In this document: positions 1 through 7,959 of the stretch, piece by piece
Layout of the letters: each line of letters starts with the position of its first letter
Position numbering within the stretch: the first letter of the stretch is position 1
Source of the DNA: UBA7672 sp041398245
GTDB lineage: Bacteria > Pseudomonadota > Alphaproteobacteria > Caulobacterales > Hyphomonadaceae
Direction of reading: 5' to 3'
DNA length: 64,000 nucleotides
Assembly: GCA_041398245.1 (NCBI GenBank)
Contig: JAWKVC010000006.1
Span: 62,001 to 126,000 of the forward strand
Translations under genes and position numbers: made by a program
The notes under the pieces: model-generated
Told to the model about the DNA's origin: nothing
Seen by the model: the letters and a program-made list of their open reading frames with translations, nothing else
Database searches by the model: none

Positions 1-2
1 CC

Positions 3-221
3 TGGGCGCGGCCGCCCGTTGCTGGCGGCCGGAACATGGATCACCTGTGCCTGGAACTCGGGCCTGTCACGGAAGCGGTGATGCGGGCGCACCTTGAGAG
101 CCATAGTCTCGCCGTGGAAGAAGAAGGCGTCCGTTCCGGCGCGAAGGGCGAGGGCTATTCCTGGTACATACGTGATCCCTGGGATCACCAGATCGAACTC
201 AAGACCGACAAGCTCGCCTAG
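3..221 (+). CDS. VOC/glyoxalase-fold protein, C-terminal part (cut by window start)
   Basis: The reading frame is open to the window edge, so the gene begins upstream; a methionine codon at 36 is probably internal. The visible residues contain HLCLEL followed later by GYSWYIRDPWDHQIEL, which is the typical last beta-alpha-beta segment of the vicinal-oxygen-chelate (glyoxalase/bleomycin resistance) fold, with the glutamate of IEL in the place of the family's last metal ligand. Metal and substrate are unknown. The stop codon is directly followed by the ATG of the trmJ-like gene, so the two are probably cotranscribed and translationally coupled. Only about 70 residues are visible, so assignment beyond the fold is not possible. 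Confidence 0.6.
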   Translation, partial: WARPPVAGGRNMDHLCLELGPVTEAVMRAHLESHSLAVEEEGVRSGAKGEGYSWYIRDPWDHQIELKTDKLA

Positions 222-962
222 ATGACCCGTCCCTGCTTTGTCCTTGTCGCTCCGCAGATGGGCGAGAACATCGGCGCGGCCGCACGCGTCATGGCCAATT
301 TCGGTCTCACCGATCTTCGCCTCGTCGCGCCGCGCGATGGCTGGCCCAACCCCGCCGCCGAAACCATGAGCGCAGGCGCGCTCCCGGACGTTGTGAAGGT
401 CACGGTATTCGATACGGTCGAGCAGGCCGTTGCGGATTGCGGCCTTGTCTTCGCGACGACTGCGCGGCCGCGCGAGATGGAAAAGCCGGTCGTCGGCGCC
501 AGTGAAGCCGTTGCGCGCATACGCGCGACGCCGGCGCAAGCGGCTGTGCTATTTGGAGCGGAGCGCGCGGGGCTGCCGAATGAAGCGGTAGTCATGGCCG
601 ACGCCATTCTTTCCTATCCGGTCAACGCATCCTTCGCCTCACTCAATCTCGCTCAGGCGGTAGCGCTGCTCTCCCACGCCATCGCCGAGGCTGCCGCCGG
701 CGGACCACCACCGGCCTTCGCCGATGCGCTTGATGCCCCGGCGACACGCGAGGAACTGCTCGGCATGATGGAGCATTTCGAGGAAGAGCTGGATCGCGCC
801 GGATTCTTTTTCCCGGACTCGAAGCGGGCGCCGATGGTGCAGAACCTGCGCAACGCCTTCACGCGCGCGGGCTGGACGTCGCAGGAGGTCCGCACCTTCC
901 GGGGCGCCATCAAGGCGCTGGCGATCGGGCGGGGCAAGGCGCGCGTCGTCCGCGAGGACTGA
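222..962 (+). CDS. trmJ: tRNA (cytidine/uridine-2'-O-)-methyltransferase, TrmJ-type
   Basis: A 246-residue SPOUT-class RNA methyltransferase. Family signatures are clear: GENIGAAARVMANFG at about residues 14-28, FGAERAGLPN at 111-120, and the knot-forming NASFASLNLAQA at 135-146. The C-terminal 80 residues (EELLGMMEHFEEEL onward) match the helical extension of TrmJ, which 2'-O-methylates position 32 of tRNA using S-adenosylmethionine. The protein is cytoplasmic. The start ATG abuts the upstream stop codon with no spacer. TrmJ rather than the related TrmL/TrmH is preferred because of the position of the N-terminal GENIG motif and the C-terminal extension. Confidence 0.9.
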   Translation: MTRPCFVLVAPQMGENIGAAARVMANFGLTDLRLVAPRDGWPNPAAETMSAGALPDVVKVTVFDTVEQAVADCGLVFATTARPREMEKPVVGASEAVARIRATPAQAAVLFGAERAGLPNEAVVMADAILSYPVNASFASLNLAQAVALLSHAIAEAAAGGPPPAFADALDAPATREELLGMMEHFEEELDRAGFFFPDSKRAPMVQNLRNAFTRAGWTSQEVRTFRGAIKALAIGRGKARVVRED

Positions 963-1114
963 TCCGCGATCACTGGCAAAGACGGCTGACTCAGCCGCCG
1001 CCCCGGCCTAGGCTCTCATGCGTGCGACGGCCCGATCCTTCAGAACAAGGGGCCGCGTGCGGGTGATAGCCAGGGAAGGCTGCAAGCGCGTTCCCTGCAC
1101 GCAGGGGACGACAC

Positions 1115-2095
1115 ATGATCAAGACGTTATTGGTGGCCGCCATTGCTGGCGGCTCGGGTTTCGCGGGCTGGATCGGCGGAAGCATCTGGCCCGCCCCGCC
1201 GGAATGGACGGATGCGGTCAACCGCTCGGCCAACGATCTGCGCGCCAAGGTCAGGCTGTCGGACATCAGTTTCAACGGGCTGCGCGACCTCATGCCGACG
1301 GACTCTTTCGATCGCATCAGCAACGACATACGCGATGTCGCCATGGCGGCCGGCGAGATGATCATGGTTGAACGCGACTCCGGCACGCTGGATGAACAGC
1401 TCGATAATCTCGCGCTCAGCGAAGCCGAAGCCCTGCCGGAGGGAATGGTTGTCGCCGCGGCTCCGCCACCCGCAACGCCAGCCTCGGCAGAGCCCCAGCA
1501 ACCGGAAGCCGCGGTCACGCCATCGGTCGTGACGCCAACGGCGCCTGTGCCTGCCGCGCAGGTCGCGACGACTTTTCCATCAACGCTGGAGCTTTGCCCA
1601 CGCATGACGATCTCGAACGCGCCAGCAAGTCGCGAAGGCGTGGTCAGCGCTTATCACCCTGTCATTCTCGTCAATGACCATCGAATCGCGACTTTCCCGA
1701 CGCCGGGCGCGTGCCTGTCGTCCGGCTTTGGCGAGCGTAACGACCGGCTGCACAAGGGTCTGGATTTTCATGCCGACTCGGGCGTCACCGTTCTCGCCGG
1801 GGGCGACGGCGAGATCGTCGAGCTCAAATACCGTGACGACTATGGCAACATGATCGTCATCGACCATGGCGGCGGCGTCTTCACGCGCTATGCGCACCTC
1901 GCATCGTTCAGCCGTGGTCTGATGCCGGGCGTTTCGGTGCGCGCGGGTGAGCCCATCGGCCTGATGGGCAACTCAGCCTCCTACCGGATCCCGATCCATC
2001 TGCACTACGAGCTGCTGCTGGGTGACTACAACACGCCCAAGGGATCGTTCGGGCTCGATCCGGCTGATCCGCTCGACTATCCGGCAGCGCCCTAG
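1115..2095 (+). CDS. Membrane-anchored M23 (LytM) family peptidase
   Basis: A 326-residue protein with an N-terminal hydrophobic segment (residues 1-25) that should anchor it in the inner membrane or act as a signal sequence. A Pro/Ala-rich linker (about 112-150) follows, then a C-terminal LytM domain. The zinc site is intact: H213-x3-D217 in LHKGLDFH, H261 in RYAHL, and H295-x-H297 in IHLHYEL. The family cleaves peptidoglycan cross-bridges, or acts as an activator when degenerate; the full ligand set here argues for an active enzyme in the periplasm. The gene stands alone and ends at a strong hairpin shared with the convergent gene. Its cellular role (division, separation or recycling) cannot be told from context. 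Confidence 0.85.
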   Translation: MIKTLLVAAIAGGSGFAGWIGGSIWPAPPEWTDAVNRSANDLRAKVRLSDISFNGLRDLMPTDSFDRISNDIRDVAMAAGEMIMVERDSGTLDEQLDNLALSEAEALPEGMVVAAAPPPATPASAEPQQPEAAVTPSVVTPTAPVPAAQVATTFPSTLELCPRMTISNAPASREGVVSAYHPVILVNDHRIATFPTPGACLSSGFGERNDRLHKGLDFHADSGVTVLAGGDGEIVELKYRDDYGNMIVIDHGGGVFTRYAHLASFSRGLMPGVSVRAGEPIGLMGNSASYRIPIHLHYELLLGDYNTPKGSFGLDPADPLDYPAAP

Positions 2096-2099
2096 CAGA

Positions 2100-2132
2100 A
2101 CGGCGCCGGGTTGAACCGGCGCCGTCATTCGT
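2100..2132. terminator. Hairpin between convergent genes
   Basis: Perfect 10-bp arms ACGGCGCCGG (2100-2109) and CCGGCGCCGT (2116-2125) with a six-base loop, immediately after the M23 peptidase stop codon. The following CATTCGTTT is moderately T-rich on the plus strand. The position between convergent genes suggests termination in both directions. Confidence 0.65.
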
Positions 2133-2149
2133 TTCCGGCTTTTGCTGAC

Positions 2150-2548
2150 CTACTGCGGCTTCGCGCTCACCGACGCACTGCCCGAAGCCGACACGGAGGC
2201 GTCTGCGCCATCCTTGCTCGCGGTCGCGCCGCCCGAGACGGCGGCCCCGCCGCTCGCCTTCACATCGGGCGCAGTGCTCTTCGCCTTGGCTGTTGTTTGC
2301 GCGGCTTTCGCCTTGGCGGCCTCGGCGCTTGCCTTGGCCTTGGCGCGGGCCTCGCCGACCTTGTCCTTTGTCGTCCGGGTCACGTCCGTTGCGTCAATCC
2401 CGATGCCGGCGGAGCCGTGCCCGCCAATGCCGATTCCCGGCAGCTGACCCTGCGCCGAGCCCTGACCCCCAAGCAGCACCTGAGCGCTGGCGGGAAGAGC
2501 GCTGGCTGTCGCAAAGGCGATCACTGAAATCAAAGCGGTACGTTTCAT
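2150..2548 (-). CDS. Small secreted Ala/Lys/Ser-rich protein of unknown function
   Basis: The start is placed at the ATG encoding MKRTALISVIAFATASALPASAQ, a clean Sec signal peptide with an ASA-Q cleavage site. The longer frame adds 12 residues that do not look like coding sequence. The mature protein (about 110 residues) has a Gly-rich N-terminus (GGQGSAQGQLPGIGIGGHGSAGIG), a helical Ala/Lys repeat region (AKAKASAEAAKAKAAQTTAKAKS) and a Ser/Ala/Gly C-terminus. It resembles low-complexity secreted proteins rather than an enzyme. It is divergent from the blaI-like gene and shares its upstream region. Confidence 0.65.
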   Translation of the reverse strand: MKRTALISVIAFATASALPASAQVLLGGQGSAQGQLPGIGIGGHGSAGIGIDATDVTRTTKDKVGEARAKAKASAEAAKAKAAQTTAKAKSTAPDVKASGGAAVSGGATASKDGADASVSASGSASVSAKPQ

Positions 2549-2918
2549 GTCATCATCTCCATGGATCGGCGCTGTGCGCCACATCTGGGAAGGACAACGT
2601 CGTTCCTGTGCTCGGGTTCATTCTTCGATGCTGTCGACTTTTGCTGTGCTGGACCTCAGTTGTTTGCATGAATGCTTTGCTCAGCCGGGATTATCCCAAG
2701 TTTATCTTGGTCAGCTCCTCATCGGTCTGCCGCAGGGAAATCGGCAGATGGAACTAAGAATCTAGTTGACACCCATATCGATAATCGCGAAAAGCATCCT
2801 ACCCACCTAAGGAACTAGTTGTTCCGGCGAGCGGTCAGGACGTCGGTTCAGAAGAGACAAGAGCAAAGCGGCGAGAAGACCCGGATCAACCGGACCCGCC
2901 CAAAAAGAGAAAAACGCC
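2549..2918. promoter_or_regulatory. Divergent intergenic region with BlaI-type operator candidates
   Basis: This 370-bp gap separates the small secreted protein gene from blaI. I see no gene in it. Two dyads lie in its blaI-proximal half: AACTA-6-TAGTT at 2752-2767, whose right arm overlaps a TTGACA hexamer at 2766-2771, and GGAAC-5-GTTCC at 2811-2825, which contains the 8-bp palindrome AACTAGTT. BlaI/MecI regulators bind dyads and usually control their own operon. The two sites share the AACTA/TAGTT core but differ in spacing, so their assignment is tentative. Confidence 0.35.
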
Positions 2919-3314
2919 ATGCCGAAGCCACGATCCGACGTTCTGACCGAAGCCGAGCAGCGCATCATGCGCGTGCTCTGGGAGAAGGGGGAGGCGAGCG
3001 TGCGCGACGTTACCGACGCGCTCGAAGCGACCTACCCCGTCGCCTACAACACCGTCCTCACCCTCCTGCGGATCCTCACCGACAAGGACTATGTGTCCCC
3101 CCGCCAGGATGGACGGGCCTTCATCTACAAGCCCACCGTTTCGCGCGCCGAGGCGCGCACCCGCGCGCTGCGCAAGATGGTTTCGACCTTCTTTGAAGGA
3201 TCGCCCACCGAGCTGGCGCAACATCTCATCAGAAGCGAGAGCCTCAGCGCCAACGAACTCCAGGCCCTGAAGGACGAACTCGACAGCATCTCCCCGGAGG
3301 ACGGCAATGAGTGA
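2919..3314 (+). CDS. BlaI/MecI/CopY family transcriptional repressor
   Basis: A 131-residue winged-helix regulator. The N-terminal half shows the family pattern LTEAEQRIMRVLWEKGEASVRDVTDAL ... AYNTVLTLLRILTDKDYV, where the YNTVLTLL helix is the DNA-recognition helix and KDYVSPRQDGRAFIYKP the wing. The C-terminal helices (about 75-125) are for dimerisation and contain the region that is cleaved in BlaI/MecI. It overlaps the following M56 peptidase gene by 8 bases, the standard blaI-blaR1 arrangement. It probably represses this pair through the dyads upstream. There is no beta-lactamase gene next to it, so the controlled function is unknown. Confidence 0.88.
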   Translation: MPKPRSDVLTEAEQRIMRVLWEKGEASVRDVTDALEATYPVAYNTVLTLLRILTDKDYVSPRQDGRAFIYKPTVSRAEARTRALRKMVSTFFEGSPTELAQHLIRSESLSANELQALKDELDSISPEDGNE

Positions 3315-5262
3315 CATGAGCGTGCCGCAGACCCTGATCATCGGCCACCTGTGGCAGAGCGTTGCGCTCGCCGCCGTGCTGGCTGCCGTGCTTATCCTCG
3401 GCAAGCGCATGCGGGGATCGACCCGCTACGGCCTTGGCGTCGCTGCTTTCGCGGCGAGCCTTGTCCTGCCGCTGGCTTCCTTCATCCCGGGCGAGACGAT
3501 CGTTGCGGGGCTTCTCAATCAGCTCAACGCACCCGTCGCGCTGGCCTCTGCCGAAACCACGAAAGTGGAGGTGACAGCCCCGGTCGCGGCGACGGCCGCG
3601 CCTGCTGCGCCGGTTGATCCGCTTTTCGTCCAGGCTTCCGCCGGCGATCTCGCACATGCGCCTGTGGCGCCGCTGGCCGCACCTGTCGTTTCCGCTCCTT
3701 CGGTCACCATGACGACCGAGACGCAGCCCGTCTCTCTCTTCACGCTGCCCGAACTGCAGCTGCCCGATCTTGGTCTGCCGCTGCTGGCGATCTGGCTCGG
3801 CGTCGCCGCCTTCCTGATGTTCCGCACGGGACGTGACCTGGTCGCCGTCGAGCGTCTGGTCGCCCGCGCCCGTCCGGCCGATCTGCCGCCTGCGCTGCAG
3901 GCCCGCATGAAGGACGTGCGCGTCGTGGTCAGCCCCGAAGCGCCCGGTCCGATGGCTGCCGGCCTGTTCAAGCCCTGCATCGTGCTGCCGGAATCGATCG
4001 CGCTGGCCTCGCCGGGCATGGCTGGCCTGCTCGAACACGAACACGCCCACATCCGCCGCCGCGACATGCTCGCCGCCCTGGGCCAGCGCCTCGCGCTCGC
4101 CCTGCTGTGGTGGAGCCCCGCGCTGCACTGGATCAGCCGTCGCATCGATGAAGAGCGCGAAGTGGCGTGCGACGAAGCCGCTGTCGACCGCACCGGCGAC
4201 GCCAAGGCCTTCGCCCGCTCGCTGACCAAGCAGGCCGAGAACCAGCTGTGGGTGCGCGCGCCGCGCCTCGCTGTCGGCGCGATCGGTCCGCGTTCGCACT
4301 TCGGTCGCCGCGTCCGCCGTCTGATCGACATCGCGAAGACCGGCGGATCGCCGGCCAAGTATTCCGGCCGCCTTGCCTTCGCTGGCCTGGCGCTGGCTGT
4401 CGGCGTCGCTGCGATGGTCACGCCGCGCTTCACCGCCGAAGCCCAGCCCCCGGCTGATGACGAGCAGGGCGCCGCCGCTCAGTCTGCGGAAGACAAGGCT
4501 CGCGCCCAGGGCCGCACCGTCGTCACGCTTGATGGCGACCAGCCCGGCGATGAACAGCGCACGTTCCACTTCTCGCATGATGACCCGGAGTTCGCAGCGA
4601 TCGGCGCCGAGATCGAAGCCATGATCGCCGAGATCCGTCCGGAGCTCGAAGGCCTGATGGCCGAGTTCACGCCGGAACTGCAGGGTGAGCTTGCTGCGCT
4701 CGGAACCGAAATGTCGGCGCTCGGCATCGACATCGCTGGTTCGGTCAGCCAGGAAGTTCTCGCCCAGCTCCCCGACATCATGGACGAGGTGACCCGCGCG
4801 CTCGACGAAGCCCGCATCACGCCCGAGATGGCCGCTGAATGGCAACAGCTCAGCGACGCCGAGAAGGAAGACATCCGCCGCGAACTGGCTCAAGCGCGTG
4901 ACGAAATTCGCCGCGCTATGGGTCCGGAAATGCGGGCGGAGATCCAGGAAGCGCTTGCCGACGCACGCCGCGAACTGGCCGATCATCGCGAAGAGATCGC
5001 TGCGGCGATGGCCGAGAGCCGGGTTGGCCTTGATATCGCCCGCGAGGCGCTGGCCGCCGCGCGCGCCGAAATCGCCGCCGCCCGCGAACGGGGAGACTTC
5101 AACATCTCCGCCTCGTTCAATGGCGAGGACTTCGGCGCCAATATCGAGCAGACCATCCTCGAGGCCCTGCGCTCCGCCGGCATCCCGGTCGATGACGATG
5201 GTGATGTGCCGCGTCCGCTCGATCCGCCGAAGCCGCCGGTTGCGCCCCAACCGCCGCGCTAA
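3307..5262 (+). CDS. M56 family (BlaR1-like) membrane metallopeptidase lacking a penicillin sensor
   Basis: A 651-residue membrane protein. TM segments lie near residues 10-32, 41-62, 155-172 and 354-372. The zinc site HEHAH (H244-E245-x-x-H248) with the downstream EVACDEAAV is diagnostic for peptidase family M56 and sits in the cytoplasmic loop, as in BlaR1. After the last TM there is no SxxK-type penicillin-binding domain. Instead about 270 residues form a highly charged Glu/Ala/Arg-rich helical region (roughly 385-620) ending in a Pro-rich tail. The signal sensed is therefore probably not a beta-lactam but an envelope ligand or stress. By family analogy, activation leads to inactivation of the cotranscribed BlaI-like repressor. 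Confidence 0.82.
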   Translation: MSDMSVPQTLIIGHLWQSVALAAVLAAVLILGKRMRGSTRYGLGVAAFAASLVLPLASFIPGETIVAGLLNQLNAPVALASAETTKVEVTAPVAATAAPAAPVDPLFVQASAGDLAHAPVAPLAAPVVSAPSVTMTTETQPVSLFTLPELQLPDLGLPLLAIWLGVAAFLMFRTGRDLVAVERLVARARPADLPPALQARMKDVRVVVSPEAPGPMAAGLFKPCIVLPESIALASPGMAGLLEHEHAHIRRRDMLAALGQRLALALLWWSPALHWISRRIDEEREVACDEAAVDRTGDAKAFARSLTKQAENQLWVRAPRLAVGAIGPRSHFGRRVRRLIDIAKTGGSPAKYSGRLAFAGLALAVGVAAMVTPRFTAEAQPPADDEQGAAAQSAEDKARAQGRTVVTLDGDQPGDEQRTFHFSHDDPEFAAIGAEIEAMIAEIRPELEGLMAEFTPELQGELAALGTEMSALGIDIAGSVSQEVLAQLPDIMDEVTRALDEARITPEMAAEWQQLSDAEKEDIRRELAQARDEIRRAMGPEMRAEIQEALADARRELADHREEIAAAMAESRVGLDIAREALAAARAEIAAARERGDFNISASFNGEDFGANIEQTILEALRSAGIPVDDDGDVPRPLDPPKPPVAPQPPR

Positions 5263-5283
5263 GGGCAAGACGCCTACAAAAAG

Positions 5284-5316
5284 GCCGCCGCTTCACATGG
5301 AGCGGCGGCTTTTTTC
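5284..5316 (+). terminator. Rho-independent terminator after blaI-M56 operon
   Basis: Perfect 9-bp arms GCCGCCGCT (5284-5292) and AGCGGCGGC (5301-5309), an 8-base loop and a run of six T (5310-5315). Confidence 0.9.
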
Positions 5317-5347
5317 ATTTGAGCACTCCGCCCCGTGCGGTGGAGTT

Positions 5348-6073
5348 TCAATGACTGCCTGGGACAACGCCAGCGGGCCTCAGCGCCAGCGGACAATGCT
5401 CGCCCAGCGTCGTTCCGCCGCCGAACAGGCTGGGGTTGCAGTCATGAACCTGCAGCCAGCCGTCGTAGATCATCTTCCCCGCGACATAGAGAATGATCAG
5501 CAGGCCGACATAGGCGATCCAGCGGTGCTTGTGCAGCAGGCGCGCGATGAACGTCGCCGCCACACCCATCAGCAGCACTGAAAGGCCAAGTCCGAACACC
5601 AGAATCTCGGGATGCGCATGCGCTGCGCCGGCGACCGCTAGAACGTTGTCCAGCGACATGGACACGTCCGCGATCACGATCTGGATGACAGCATCGCGCA
5701 GCGACTTCTTCTTGATCGGGGCGCCGGCGATCGTGCCGTCCTTGTTCAGGTCTTCGCCCTCGAGTGCTTCGGACTCGTCGTTATGGGACGAGCGAAGCTC
5801 GCGCCACATCTTCCAGCACACCCACAGCAACAGCACGCCGCCGGCGATCAGAAGGCCGATGATGCCCAGCAGAAGCGTGGTCATCAGTGCGAACAGGATG
5901 CGCAGGATGGTGGCGGCGATGATGCCGATCAGGATGGCCTTGCCGCGCTGTTCCTTGGGCAGACCCGCCGCCGCCAGACCGATGACCACCGCGTTGTCCC
6001 CGGCCAACACAAGGTCGATCATCACGACCTGAAGAAAGGCCTGAAAGGCTTCCGCAGTAAGGAGATAGTCCAC
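5348..6073 (-). CDS. TerC family integral membrane protein
   Basis: A 241-residue polytopic protein with about seven hydrophobic segments. The TerC signature is clear: FLQVVMIDLVLAGDNAVVIGLAAAGLP near the N-terminus and the repeated IVIADVSMSLDNVLAVAGAAH in the second half, with the acidic residues (LAGDN, MSLDN) characteristic of the family. The two halves are separated by a charged loop (about residues 92-125). TerC proteins are implicated in metal ion export, notably manganese, and some service exoenzymes. The start is a GTG with CAGGAG about 10 bases upstream. I looked for the yybP-ykoY manganese riboswitch in the 149-bp leader and did not recognise it. It lies downstream of the sulfotransferase gene on the same strand. 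Confidence 0.85.
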   Translation of the reverse strand: MDYLLTAEAFQAFLQVVMIDLVLAGDNAVVIGLAAAGLPKEQRGKAILIGIIAATILRILFALMTTLLLGIIGLLIAGGVLLLWVCWKMWRELRSSHNDESEALEGEDLNKDGTIAGAPIKKKSLRDAVIQIVIADVSMSLDNVLAVAGAAHAHPEILVFGLGLSVLLMGVAATFIARLLHKHRWIAYVGLLIILYVAGKMIYDGWLQVHDCNPSLFGGGTTLGEHCPLALRPAGVVPGSH

Positions 6074-6222
6074 GGGTGCTGCACTCCTGCGGGACGGGCG
6101 ACCGCCGAAACAAGGCGCTCACCATTGCCATTTGTGACCGGTTTTCAAGAGCAGGCCGCGCCACTATTGCACGAATAATGGAAACCTGATCGTTCCCGCG
6201 CGCGCTATATGGAGTCTATCCA

Positions 6223-7851
6223 TCAGCCTTCGGCTTCGTCGACGCTCATGCATCCTGCATCAACCAGTATGCGGATCGCTGGATCGAGCGCGGGGCGGTA
6301 ACGTTTCCAGCGGGCGAGGGCTGATGTGTAGAGCGGCTGGCGCACCTGCGCTGCGCTGGCGGTTGCGACCGGTGCGGCATTCTCGTGGAAATCGAGGCAG
6401 GCCTGTTCGAATGTCAGCCCACAGAAATCGAGCAGGGAACGAACGCCCGGCTCAAAGTCGACCACAAGATCTTCGTACGACACAACGCGGAACCGGTCAG
6501 GCGGCAGGGCCTGTTCGAAAGCGCGTACCATGCGGTCGAAAAGCACGAAGTATCTGGCCGTATCCTCCAGACTGAAGGCGTAGGCGTAATAGGAGAACTG
6601 TGTCGAGAAGAGCTGGCGATAATTGGCGAGCACGGTGTCCGCCGGATGCCGGCGCATGCAGATCACGCGCGCGTCGGGCAGGGCGCGAAGGATATGCGCC
6701 GCCACGAAGACGTTGAGTGGCATCTTGTCCACGAACCGGCCGGTCAGGTTCAGCGTCGCGCGCACCTGCTGCACATAGGCCTCACCCAGCGCAGCTGCGT
6801 CGAGGCCGGCGGCGGTGTCCAGCGTTTCGGCATCCAGGACATAGGGAGACGGCGTCTTCGCCATCCGCTTCATCACCAGCGTGAAATCGCTGAGTTCGCC
6901 GGCGGATGTCACCTCGCTGTGACTCGATAGGATGCGGTCGACCAGCGTCGTTCCGGTGCGCGGCATGCCGACCACGAAGATCGGCGCCGCTTCCCTGTAT
7001 CCTGCGGCCGGGGGCAGGCTGGCGCTGCGCATCGCCGCCTGGAACAGCTCGCGGTCAAAGTCCGCCCGATAGGGCTGCGCGGCGCGCCGCTTTGCCTTGC
7101 CGCGCTCAAGCCACGCCATCGCTGAAGCAGGATCGCCGATGTCCTCGTACGACTTTGCGAGTGCATGACCGATGTTCAGTCCATCTTCCCAGTCATTGCT
7201 GCGCGCAGCGAACGTCGCCTCCAGCGCGGGGATGTCGTTGCTCTCGGGCGTCGCGCGGGTGATCTGGGTCAGGCTCGACCACGCCTGCGCATGGTGCGGC
7301 GCCTTGGCGATGCACTTGCGGTAGGCCGCGCGGGCCTCATCGAAGCGGCCGAGGAACTGCAGCGCCGCGCCGAGATTGTAGAACTGGCCGGGCGTGCCCT
7401 GGATCGCAGCCGCGCGTTCATAGAACGGCGCCGCGCGCGCATGCATGCCGGCGCGGGTATAGACGACGCCGAGCGTGTCCAGCGATTGTGCGTCACGCGG
7501 ATCCAGCGCTTCAGAGGCCTCAGCCGCAGCAATTGCATCGGCCCTGCGGTTCAGCGCCGTCAGGTTCTTCGCCTTGAACGCCAGCGCCAGCGCCTTGACC
7601 GGGCGAGGCGACAGCCCGGCGGATCTGTCGAGCAGTTCCACCGCCTTGACGTGGTTGCCATGATCCCCGGCGATCACCGCCAGCAACAGGTAGGCTTCCC
7701 CCGAATTCGGCGCGGCCTGCAAGACGGCCATGCACGCTGCATGGCCTTCCCGGTACCGGCCTGCCGCCACGTGAGCGCCAGCTGCCGCGAGGGCGCTGGC
7801 AAGTTCTCGGGCGCCGGGTTGTGAGGGATTGGGCATCTGGCGATTCAACAT
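6223..7851 (-). CDS. TPR-repeat sulfotransferase family protein
   Basis: A 542-residue protein with an N-terminal tetratricopeptide region (about residues 15-255) and a C-terminal sulfotransferase domain. The 5'-phosphosulfate-binding loop is IFVVGMPRTGTTLVDRILSSH (291-311), and the later RFVDKMPLNVFVAAHILRALPDARVICMRRHPADTVLANYRQLF region matches the 3'-phosphate-binding part. There is no signal peptide, so action is cytoplasmic or at the inner membrane face. TPR-sulfotransferases are common in marine bacteria and transfer sulfate from PAPS to proteins, glycans or small molecules; the acceptor here is unknown. It is divergent from a TonB receptor gene. Confidence 0.85.
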   Translation of the reverse strand: MLNRQMPNPSQPGARELASALAAAGAHVAAGRYREGHAACMAVLQAAPNSGEAYLLLAVIAGDHGNHVKAVELLDRSAGLSPRPVKALALAFKAKNLTALNRRADAIAAAEASEALDPRDAQSLDTLGVVYTRAGMHARAAPFYERAAAIQGTPGQFYNLGAALQFLGRFDEARAAYRKCIAKAPHHAQAWSSLTQITRATPESNDIPALEATFAARSNDWEDGLNIGHALAKSYEDIGDPASAMAWLERGKAKRRAAQPYRADFDRELFQAAMRSASLPPAAGYREAAPIFVVGMPRTGTTLVDRILSSHSEVTSAGELSDFTLVMKRMAKTPSPYVLDAETLDTAAGLDAAALGEAYVQQVRATLNLTGRFVDKMPLNVFVAAHILRALPDARVICMRRHPADTVLANYRQLFSTQFSYYAYAFSLEDTARYFVLFDRMVRAFEQALPPDRFRVVSYEDLVVDFEPGVRSLLDFCGLTFEQACLDFHENAAPVATASAAQVRQPLYTSALARWKRYRPALDPAIRILVDAGCMSVDEAEG

Positions 7852-7959
7852 GGTTCACTCGCCAGGAAAACCCCCTGTTCCGTAGCCGTGCGCGTTGACT
7901 GTGGCGGGGCCGCCGCATCTGATCGCGGTAAGGTCAGGCCTGAAAAGTGGAAGTAACCC

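Noticed and set aside
2766..2794. Complete sigma-70 promoter for blaI
   Set aside because: TTGACA is present, but nothing like a -10 hexamer lies at 16-18 bases; GATAAT is only eight bases away.
3244..5268. Minus-strand open frame opposite the M56 peptidase gene
   Set aside because: Mirror frame; the plus strand encodes an HExxH peptidase overlapping blaI in the standard way.
6074..6222. Manganese (yybP-ykoY) riboswitch before terC
   Set aside because: TerC genes often have one, so I read the leader for the conserved bulges and stems, but the pattern is not there.
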